DNA from: Lentisphaeria bacterium
GTDB lineage: Bacteria > Verrucomicrobiota > Lentisphaeria > Victivallales > Victivallaceae
DNA length: 34,160 nt
Direction: 5' to 3'
NCBI GenBank assembly: GCA_017502435.1
Contig: JAFVUZ010000236.1
Span: 1-34,160 of the forward strand
Part shown: positions 1 to 5,778 of the stretch, in pieces
How positions within the stretch are numbered: the first letter of the stretch is position 1
Layout: each line of letters opens with the position of its first letter
The notes under the pieces: generated by a model
What the model was told of the DNA's origin: nothing
The model's database searches: none
What the model saw: the letters and a program-made list of their open reading frames with translations, nothing else
Made by a program: the position numbers and the translations under genes

Positions 1-235
1 CGAACGACATACCCCTGATGTGGCTAATTCGGCGAAAGATTTGATTGCTCATTCCCTAAAAAAAGGGGAGGAGCAATCGAACATTCCGCCGAAAAAATAT
101 CTAAACACCACACAGCCGCCGACATTCACGCACCAGCGTAATATCGCTCCGGGTCGTACCCGGCGCCGGGTGCAGGGGCGGCGTAAGCCCCTGCAAAAAA
201 GCACAAAATAAGTTATCTCCACATATTGGGAATAT
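1..235 (-). repeat. Left copy of a dispersed hairpin-rich repeat (inverted relative to the right end)
   Basis: Read on the minus strand, this stretch matches 33895-34132 almost base for base. It is near-identical over about 200 nt (1-200) and more diverged over the inner 35 nt. It contains a 15-bp stem with one mismatch (43-57 with 64-78) and the perfect 14-bp palindrome ACCCGGCGCCGGGT. The short ORFs that cross it are not credible genes because the palindromes dominate the sequence. The repeat probably continues left of base 1. I see no transposase, so this is an interspersed repeat, not a recognisable insertion sequence. Confidence 0.85.
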
Positions 236-343
236 ATCATTTCAAAAAGGTTTTTTCCCCACAAAACAGTTTTGCAACAACCCCTGTGAGTGGAGATATC
301 CGGACAGTTTGTGACAGATGGGATTTTTCAGGAGTTCAGGGAG

Positions 344-388
344 TTTTTTCTTAACTTCCTTAAATTCTTTAAACTCCTTATCTTCCTT
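344..388 (+). repeat. 9-bp tandem repeat (AACTTCCTT-like), about 5 units
   Basis: Four consecutive 9-nt units are clear: AACTTCCTT (353-361), AAATTCTTT (362-370), AAACTCCTT (371-379) and ATCTTCCTT (380-388). A weaker unit precedes them at 344-352. The same repeat, again with four clear units in 36 nt, lies at 9066-9101. Read on the minus strand the unit gives Lys-Glu-Val/Phe codons, but no start or ribosome-binding site suggests translation. Confidence 0.75.
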
Positions 389-425
389 AATAGTCGGATG
401 TCGCTGTGATCCGTAAATTTTGCGA

Positions 426-519
426 TAAAAAAAGCAGACACCAGTGTTCATGACCACTGATGCCTGCTTGTAATCCGGAATACAAAAGGCTCCTCATTTC
501 CAGCTATATCCCGGAATAC
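426..519 (-). ncRNA. Candidate small RNA, about 94 nt, with its own promoter and terminator
   Basis: A strong minus-strand promoter at 526-553 would start a transcript near 519. An intrinsic terminator at 427-469 would end it near 426. No gene on this strand follows in the window, so the transcript stands alone. A 36-codon ORF beginning ATGAGGAGC starts inside it but runs through the terminator stem and T-tract, which argues against a coding role. The motif GTATTCCGG occurs twice in the transcript, about 30 nt apart. I do not recognise a known RNA family. A short 5' leader of an unseen gene to the left is the main alternative. Confidence 0.45.
427..469 (-). terminator. Intrinsic terminator of the candidate sRNA
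   Basis: On the minus strand a stem of about 15 bp (469-455 pairing with 446-432, two imperfect pairs, 8-nt loop) is followed directly by seven T residues (433-427). This is the textbook form of a Rho-independent terminator. It lies about 180 nt beyond the stop codon of the glycosyltransferase gene, so it could also serve read-through from that operon. Confidence 0.8.
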
Positions 520-525
520 ACTATT

Positions 526-553
526 AATATAGCATGTTTTTTTATTATGTCAA
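526..553 (-). promoter_or_regulatory. Sigma70-type promoter with extended -10
   Basis: On the minus strand TTGACA (553-548) is followed after 16 nt by TATATT (531-526), with TGC directly before the -10 hexamer. It is one of the closest consensus matches in the window and faces the terminator at 427-469 with no gene between them. Confidence 0.65.
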
Positions 554-652
554 TCCCTTTTTTGAGAAAATATTGACTTTTTTTATCTTAAACTTGATTT
601 TGAGCATAAAAATAAAAAATAATAATCATTGTTAATTGAAAAATGATGCGCT
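554..652. other. AT-rich spacer after the glycosyltransferase gene
   Basis: This stretch is very AT-rich and carries no convincing gene. On the minus strand a weak 6-bp ATCATT/AATGAT stem followed by a T-rich run lies just past the glycosyltransferase stop and could be a weak terminator of the hom operon. Confidence 0.4.
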
Positions 653-1777
653 TCAGCAGTATTTTGAAACCATATATTTCAAAAATTGCAGGGTCTTCAA
701 CCCATCAAACCAATGCAGTAAAAATGCTGATGGTAATTGCTTTTGCGGCATATTCCCGGTGACTTTTTGCCAGTCTGTTTCAAAATTGTGTTGTTTAAAA
801 AATGCTCTTGATTCAGGAGAAATTGACTCAAGATATTTTTGCGGAGAAATCAGTTTGTCTTCTTCCGCGGCAGATATTACATTTTTTAATGCCTCAAATG
901 CGAATTGCGGGAAGGGGATGAACTCTTTTGCATTTTCAGTTATTGCCTGCAATGCGGTGCCGGTCCCGAATGGAACCCGCGGCGAAAATCTGGCTGACGG
1001 CTGCACTGTAACTTGCGGAAAATGTTTGACTCCGCTGCTTTTTACTGCAGATTGCAGAAAATAAAAGTCTTCTCCTGCTTTGAGTTTTCGCATCCCTCCC
1101 GCATATATGTAAGCCGATGCACGCACCGCAAAGGCTGAACCGACGGTAAAAAAAGCATATGGCGAATTTGCGTATTCAAGGCCTGTCCGGTATGATTGCA
1201 TATATTCTTCGTATTGTTTGATTGCTTCCGGATTTATTGCGTCCAACTGGTGTTTGACGTTGAAAGTTAATGCTCCGCATGATTTATTTTGATTCATGCC
1301 TTGTCGTATGCGGCTGAAATAGTCATTGCTGATTATTGTATCGGCATCAAGTGAACATATAACAGAGTTTTCAAAATCTTTGAAATCAAAAAGGTTCAGG
1401 ACATGATCCATTCCGATTTTTCGGGCCTCTCCGACACCATTTTTCAGAGTTTTTCCGTCTGAAGTGTGGTCAAAAATTGCCAGATTGGGAATTTTAAATT
1501 CATTTTTCCGCAAGCGTTCAAGCAGCAGAAAATTATCTTTTTTGTATTCTTCCGGCGAATTTTTGTGGCAATTTACTACTGCGGCGACGAGAATTTTCTC
1601 GTCTTCGGCAGTTGTTATTGCCTGCAGAAGATTTGAGAAAAAACTTTCGGCATTGTCATTTTCGTTCAACATTGGAACAACAACAGCAAAAGTAAAAAAT
1701 CCGTCGCAGGAACGGATAAGTTCACATCCTGCTGACGGATTTTTTCTTATATATTTTTGAATATCAAAAAGTTTCAA
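653..1777 (-). CDS. Family 2 glycosyltransferase (GT-A fold), substrate unknown
   Basis: The 374-residue product looks like a cytosolic GT2 enzyme. A first beta strand plus loop, AVVVPMLNEND, sits at residues 31-41. A GVGEARKIG segment follows at about 114-122, a DXD-type metal motif (SLDADT, DAD at 144-146) comes next, and a GED motif at 235-237 fits the catalytic-base position. There is no signal peptide or membrane segment. The start is TTG at 1777: an AAGGAG site at 1794-1789 lies inside the end of the aspartokinase gene, and the next Met falls inside the first strand. With only 3 nt after the aspartokinase stop, translation is probably coupled. It is the last gene of the hom operon. Why a glycosyltransferase sits with aspartate-pathway genes is not clear, and neither donor nor acceptor can be named. 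Confidence 0.75.
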   Translation of the reverse strand: MKLFDIQKYIRKNPSAGCELIRSCDGFFTFAVVVPMLNENDNAESFFSNLLQAITTAEDEKILVAAVVNCHKNSPEEYKKDNFLLLERLRKNEFKIPNLAIFDHTSDGKTLKNGVGEARKIGMDHVLNLFDFKDFENSVICSLDADTIISNDYFSRIRQGMNQNKSCGALTFNVKHQLDAINPEAIKQYEEYMQSYRTGLEYANSPYAFFTVGSAFAVRASAYIYAGGMRKLKAGEDFYFLQSAVKSSGVKHFPQVTVQPSARFSPRVPFGTGTALQAITENAKEFIPFPQFAFEALKNVISAAEEDKLISPQKYLESISPESRAFFKQHNFETDWQKVTGNMPQKQLPSAFLLHWFDGLKTLQFLKYMVSKYC

Positions 1778-1780
1778 AAA

Positions 1781-3187
1781 TCAAAGTTCTCCTTCGACCA
1801 AATCTCTGTGGAGAGCGATTTGAGCCTTTTCAAAGTCTTCACGGTCAATAATGAACTGCATATTGACCTGGCGGATGCACTGGTCGAGAGCGTAAATATT
1901 GACGTTTTCTTTGGCAAGTGCGGCTGCGGCACGTGAAAGGAAGCCCGGAATCTTCATATTTGAGCCGATGACGGCGACGATTGCGACTTTGTAAATTTTG
2001 ATGGTTGCACCGGGGAATTCTTTTTCCAGTGTTTCAATGCACTTGGTAAGATTGCGTGATTTTTCGGAAACATAATGCGTAATTGTATTGGCATTGGTGT
2101 TTTTGGCAATATAGCTTATTTTGTTGGCATTGAAAGCTGCAAGCAGACGGAAGTCGTAACCGCAGGCTCCGACCATTTCGGGATCGAAAACTTCGATTGC
2201 GACGATATCTTTGCGGCCGCAGATCATATCGACTTTGGGGGTCGGAGAAATGTAATCAACGCTGATCAGAGTGCCGGGGTTTTCGGGGTCGAAAGCATTT
2301 TTGACACGGATCGGAATATTGTTGATTTCCATTTCTTTTGAGGCTTTGGGATGGATTGCTTCCATTGCCATATCAGCGAGCTGGTCGGCGATGTCAAAAT
2401 TGGTATTGCCAATGATTTTAACTTTGTCGACGCCCATAAGTTTGGGATCGCCGGTTGAAAGGTGGAACTCTTTGTGAATGATACCTTCTTTTGCAGCGGT
2501 AACGGAAGCAACTTTGCAGAAAGTGATTTCACTGTAGCCGCGGTCATAGCGGTTCATGATGCCTTCGGCACATTTGACATAACCTGTGACGATGGGCATA
2601 CATTTTGCAAAATCGAGACCTGAAAGGTGTTTTTCGACCATCTGTTCGATGGAATGGCTTTCGTTATCTTTCCAGCCGGAGAGGTCGATGAATTTTGCAT
2701 TGACGCCTTTTTTCTTGAGGATTTCTACTGAGTTGAAGGCACTGTGAACTTCGCCGATCGCACTCAGAAATTCACGGCTGGCAGGCAGATAATCGGACGG
2801 TTTGAAGTGACCGAAACTGCGGAGCTGCATCAAATGAAGCAGACAGTCACGAACGCCGTCGATACGTTCATTGACAAAAGCATCTGCAACGTTCTGATCC
2901 AGACCGATGGATTCAAATGTACGGTTGAGTTCGATCATTCTGGCTCTGGTTTCTTCGAGTTTGGTGAGCCATTCATTGCTGCCGTCGGCGAATTTGCCGT
3001 AAACACCGGGTTCGCCGGTTTTTTTGTCTTCGAGGAGTAAATTGGTGATGCCGCCGTAAGCACTGACGATGAAGATGCGGTTATAGAGTTCATTTTCTTT
3101 GCGATTGCCGATAAGGACGTTATCGAGCAGTTCGCCGAAGCGGGTCATTGAAGTTCCGCCGATTTTTTCAACAGTATGGATTCCCAT
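1781..3187 (-). CDS. lysC: Aspartate kinase of the ectoine-associated (Ask_Ect) type
   Basis: It phosphorylates aspartate, the first step toward lysine, threonine and methionine. The 468-residue protein does not have the usual KFGGTS and GRGGSDTTA motifs. Instead it has VEKIGGTSM (6-14), SAYGGITNLLL (42-52), KKTGEPGVY (55-63) and DRGYSEITF (215-223), followed by IIHKEFHLS (236-244). From memory these match the aspartokinases found in ectoine clusters (Ask_Ect). The C-terminal part from about residue 400 looks like paired ACT domains, so feedback control by an amino acid is expected. The gene follows hom by 20 nt and precedes the glycosyltransferase by 3 nt. No ectABC genes are visible, so a general biosynthetic role is inferred. 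The start is ATG at 3187. Confidence 0.88.
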   Translation of the reverse strand: MGIHTVEKIGGTSMTRFGELLDNVLIGNRKENELYNRIFIVSAYGGITNLLLEDKKTGEPGVYGKFADGSNEWLTKLEETRARMIELNRTFESIGLDQNVADAFVNERIDGVRDCLLHLMQLRSFGHFKPSDYLPASREFLSAIGEVHSAFNSVEILKKKGVNAKFIDLSGWKDNESHSIEQMVEKHLSGLDFAKCMPIVTGYVKCAEGIMNRYDRGYSEITFCKVASVTAAKEGIIHKEFHLSTGDPKLMGVDKVKIIGNTNFDIADQLADMAMEAIHPKASKEMEINNIPIRVKNAFDPENPGTLISVDYISPTPKVDMICGRKDIVAIEVFDPEMVGACGYDFRLLAAFNANKISYIAKNTNANTITHYVSEKSRNLTKCIETLEKEFPGATIKIYKVAIVAVIGSNMKIPGFLSRAAAALAKENVNIYALDQCIRQVNMQFIIDREDFEKAQIALHRDLVEGEL

Positions 3188-3207
3188 GATTAAACCTCAA
3201 TCAATTA

Positions 3208-4551
3208 TTAAATGTTTTCAATGCGGAGCATACGGACTTTTTCGAGAGAGCAGTCGAGTGCTTCGAGTTTTGCGATAGCATCCATCATGGCTTTTTCTTT
3301 AGTCATGCCGGTCAGGATGATAAGAGGAACGCCGTTGCCTTCGCCTTCACCGTGCTGGATAAGGCTGTCGATATTGATTTTGCCTTCAGCGAAAATCTGG
3401 CTGACCTGAGCCATGACTCCGGGACGGTCGGTGACCATCATGCGGAGATAGTAGCATGAATCGATTTCATCCATGGAGATGATCTGGTCGAAAAGTTTTC
3501 CTTCGACGAAAGCGGGAGTTCTGTTAATTGAATTTGCTGCGATATTTTTGGCAACATCGACGATATCAGCGACAACAGCACTTGCTGTTGCTTTGCGGCC
3601 TGCACCTCTGCCGTAAAAGAGGGTGTTGCCGACGGTGTCGCCGTCAACCATGACGCCGTTGAAAACGTCGGAGATATTGCCGATCATGCCGTCAGCGTGT
3701 ACGAGGGTCGGATGGACACGCATTTCGACTTTGCCGTCTTTATTTTTTATGATGGCGAGAAGTTTGATGCGGTAGCCGAGTTCTGCGGCACAACCCATAT
3801 CGAAAAGGCTGATATTGCGGATGCCGTCAACGAACATATGGTCAAGGCCGAACCATTCGCCGTAAGCCAGGGCACTCAGAATGGCAGTTTTGTGAGCTGT
3901 ATCGAAACCGTCGATGTCGAGACTGGGTTCTGCTTCGGCATAACCGAGTTTCTGAGCATCTTTGAGGACGGTATCAAAATCGACGCCTTCATTTTCCATA
4001 CGGGTCAGGATATAGTTGCAGGTACCGTTCATGATACCGTAAATGCTGTTGATTTTGTTACTGATGAGACCTTCACGGAGTGCTTTGATGATGGGGATGC
4101 CGCCTGCGACGCTGGCTTCAAAGAAGATGTCAACGCCGTTTGCTTTGGCCGCTTCAAAAAGTTCTTTGCCGTGGAGGGCGAGGAGAGCTTTGTTGGCGGT
4201 AACGACGTGTTTTTTGTTGTTGAGAGCCTGCAGGATGAATTTTTTTGCAATAGTGGTTCCGCCGACGAGTTCAACGACAATGTCACATTCATTGATGACT
4301 TCGTTTGCATCGGTGGTCAGGACATTATCGGGAATGGCGATTCCTCTGTCGCTTGTTATATCCAGATCGGCAATTTTGTGAAGTTTGACACTGATGGATG
4401 TTCGGGTTGAGATGACGCTGTAATTGTTCAACAGATTCTCTGCAACCCCGGCACCGACGGTACCGAACCCAATGATTCCGACTTTGATTTCTTTCACTTT
4501 TTTTACCTTTTTTTTCGTGGATTTTCGATTAATGAAACAAAGGAACGGCAT
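3208..4551 (-). CDS. hom: Homoserine dehydrogenase with C-terminal ACT domain
   Basis: It reduces aspartate semialdehyde to homoserine with NAD(P)H, committing carbon to threonine and methionine. The nucleotide-binding motif GIIGFGTVGAG is at about 25-35. The catalytic core carries the family signature YAEAEPSLDIDG followed by D and K. An ACT domain occupies roughly residues 370-447 and should sense threonine or a related effector. The start is uncertain: the first ATG (4551) adds an unusual basic stretch, and GTG at 4497, with AAAGG 7-8 nt upstream, would give the 429 residues typical of the family. It is the first gene of the hom-aspartokinase-glycosyltransferase operon, with a good promoter at 4596-4625. 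Confidence 0.92.
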   Translation of the reverse strand: MPFLCFINRKSTKKKVKKVKEIKVGIIGFGTVGAGVAENLLNNYSVISTRTSISVKLHKIADLDITSDRGIAIPDNVLTTDANEVINECDIVVELVGGTTIAKKFILQALNNKKHVVTANKALLALHGKELFEAAKANGVDIFFEASVAGGIPIIKALREGLISNKINSIYGIMNGTCNYILTRMENEGVDFDTVLKDAQKLGYAEAEPSLDIDGFDTAHKTAILSALAYGEWFGLDHMFVDGIRNISLFDMGCAAELGYRIKLLAIIKNKDGKVEMRVHPTLVHADGMIGNISDVFNGVMVDGDTVGNTLFYGRGAGRKATASAVVADIVDVAKNIAANSINRTPAFVEGKLFDQIISMDEIDSCYYLRMMVTDRPGVMAQVSQIFAEGKINIDSLIQHGEGEGNGVPLIILTGMTKEKAMMDAIAKLEALDCSLEKVRMLRIENI

Positions 4552-4595
4552 TTGCTCATTCCGTGAGACTATTATTTATAAAATATAACAGAACC

Positions 4596-4625
4596 ATAAT
4601 ATACAACATATTTGCAAAGTGTCAA
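4596..4625 (-). promoter_or_regulatory. Sigma70-type promoter of the hom operon
   Basis: On the minus strand TTGACA (4625-4620) is followed after 18 nt by TATTAT (4601-4596). An overlapping TATATT gives a 16-nt spacer. Transcription would start near 4589. That leaves a leader of about 38 nt to the ATG or 92 nt to the alternative GTG start of hom. Confidence 0.6.
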
Positions 4626-4792
4626 ATAAAAAATGCAAAAAGGTGATTTTTTTTGCCGAAAAATGTTTTTCCTGCATAAAAAATACAAAAAAATCAAAAA
4701 AAATTGCAAAAATCTGTTGAATTATGCAGAAAATGAGTATATCTTAAAGGAGATATACAAAAAATATGGCAATTACTTACAGGAGGAAAAAA

Positions 4793-5248
4793 ATGGCTTG
4801 CGATTTTTTGAACTACATCACCCGTGATTCTGTCATGATTCTTGATGGTGCTGACAAATTGCAGATTATGGACGAATTGATCAGCCGTGCCGCTGATTTG
4901 ACCAAATTGAACCGCGATACTATTTACCGTTTGACATGGAAACGTGAAAAAATGATGACCACTGCCGTCGGTAAAGGTCTGGCTCTGCCTCATATCCGTG
5001 TTAATGATATTCCATCTCCCGTCATTGTTATCGGTGTTGCAAAAAATGATATCGCAGATTATGTTGCACAGGATGGTAAACCGGTACGTGTAGTTGTTTT
5101 CCTGGCTGCTCCTGATGAAAATCAGGATGCTTATCTGCAGCTTCTCGGCAGTGTCTCCCGCAAAATGCGTGAGGAAGGTGTGATCGAAAAATTGCTCGAA
5201 AGCACCGAAAATGCCGCTGTGCTTTACAATACTGTCACTGCTCTTTAA
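4793..5248 (+). CDS. ptsN: PTS EIIA domain protein, PtsN (nitrogen PTS)-like
   Basis: The 151-residue protein is a single EIIA domain of the fructose/nitrogen type. The motif GKGLALPHIRV (60-70) holds the expected phosphohistidine, His67. The start is ATG 4793, preceded by a perfect AGGAGG with a 6-7 nt spacer; an in-frame ATG nine codons earlier has a poorer arrangement. In other bacteria such proteins have regulatory phosphorylation roles rather than sugar transport. No HPr, EI or rpoN gene is visible here, so the partner is unknown. It precedes the zinc-ribbon gene by 21 nt and is divergent from hom. Confidence 0.8.
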   Translation: MACDFLNYITRDSVMILDGADKLQIMDELISRAADLTKLNRDTIYRLTWKREKMMTTAVGKGLALPHIRVNDIPSPVIVIGVAKNDIADYVAQDGKPVRVVVFLAAPDENQDAYLQLLGSVSRKMREEGVIEKLLESTENAAVLYNTVTAL

Positions 5249-5269
5249 TTGAAATTGTGAGGTCATGAT

Positions 5270-5662
5270 ATGGCAAGTAATGCTGCAGATATAGGGGCTA
5301 AAGCACAAGTCGATTTTCATTGTCTTGATGATAATTGCAAAAGTGTGATTCAGTTCAATCTGGCTGAAGTCATTCGCAAAGACTTTCAGGCGGTCTGTCC
5401 GAAATGTCACAAAACTTACTGCTTTGATGCTCAACTGCAGGACAAACTGACCCGTATGCTTGAACTCGTTGCCGCTGTCCGCAATGCCGAAGATATTCTC
5501 GGGGACAGCAATGTTTCTGTCAATGTTGCAGGTGGTTCGGTCAAAATACCGTATGCACTTTTGCTTACGCGTTTGAATACGCTGGTGACATTGGAAATGG
5601 GAGGCAGAAAGGTGGATTTTCATTTGTGGATCGCTCCCTCAAGTGCCGATACTTTCCGTTGA
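5270..5662 (+). CDS. Zinc-ribbon protein of unknown function
   Basis: I do not recognise the family of this 130-residue protein. Residues 15-51 contain HC-x4-C (Cys18, Cys23) and CPKC-x4-C (Cys43, Cys46, Cys51), which suggests a zinc ribbon. The rest is predicted soluble: a helical centre (52-80), a short Gly/Ser turn (81-93) and a mixed C-terminal part. There is no signal peptide. GTGAGGTC lies upstream of ATG 5270. It follows the PtsN-like gene by 21 nt and ends before a terminator that overlaps the secA promoter, so it belongs with the PtsN-like gene rather than secA. Confidence 0.6.
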   Translation: MASNAADIGAKAQVDFHCLDDNCKSVIQFNLAEVIRKDFQAVCPKCHKTYCFDAQLQDKLTRMLELVAAVRNAEDILGDSNVSVNVAGGSVKIPYALLLTRLNTLVTLEMGGRKVDFHLWIAPSSADTFR

Positions 5663-5697
5663 TGGAACGGCATTTTTTGAAAATTGGCTTTTAAATG

Positions 5698-5735
5698 ATC
5701 CCGGATCTGTTTTTTTGACAGGTCGGGATTGTTTT
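5698..5735 (+). terminator. Intrinsic terminator after the zinc-ribbon gene
   Basis: ATCCCGGATCTG (5698-5709) pairs, with a bulge, with CAGGTCGGGAT (5719-5729). A T-rich tail follows (TTGTTTT). The loop and 3' arm also contain the secA -35 hexamer. Confidence 0.6.
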
Positions 5736-5742
5736 GTATAAT
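5715..5742 (+). promoter_or_regulatory. Consensus sigma70 promoter of secA
   Basis: TTGACA (5715-5720), a 16-nt spacer and TATAAT (5737-5742) are perfect hexamers. Transcription would start near 5749, giving a leader of about 30 nt before ATG 5779. The promoter overlaps the upstream gene's terminator. Confidence 0.75.
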
Positions 5743-5778
5743 TGAACTTAAATTTAAAAAACGGAGATGTGAAAAAAT

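Noticed and set aside
20-264. Short ORFs on both strands in the left repeat
   Set aside because: They follow the palindromes, lack ribosome-binding sites and mirror each other on opposite strands.
344-388. 9-bp tandem repeat as a CRISPR array
   Set aside because: Units are only 9 nt, contiguous and without spacers, and no cas gene is present.
432-469. Terminator stem read as part of a 36-codon ORF (start ATGAGGAGC)
   Set aside because: The frame runs through the terminator stem and its T-tract, so most transcripts would end inside it.
636-1064. 142-codon plus-strand ORF opposite the glycosyltransferase gene
   Set aside because: It is antisense to a gene with clear GT2 motifs and has no start signal.
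3697-4410. 237-codon plus-strand ORF opposite hom
   Set aside because: It is a reverse-frame shadow of a well-conserved gene; its composition (many Asp, Phe and Val) reflects the antisense of hom codons.
4694-5623. 309-codon minus-strand ORF opposite the PtsN-like and zinc-ribbon genes
   Set aside because: It is a shadow ORF over two genes that have strong ribosome-binding sites and family motifs on the plus strand.
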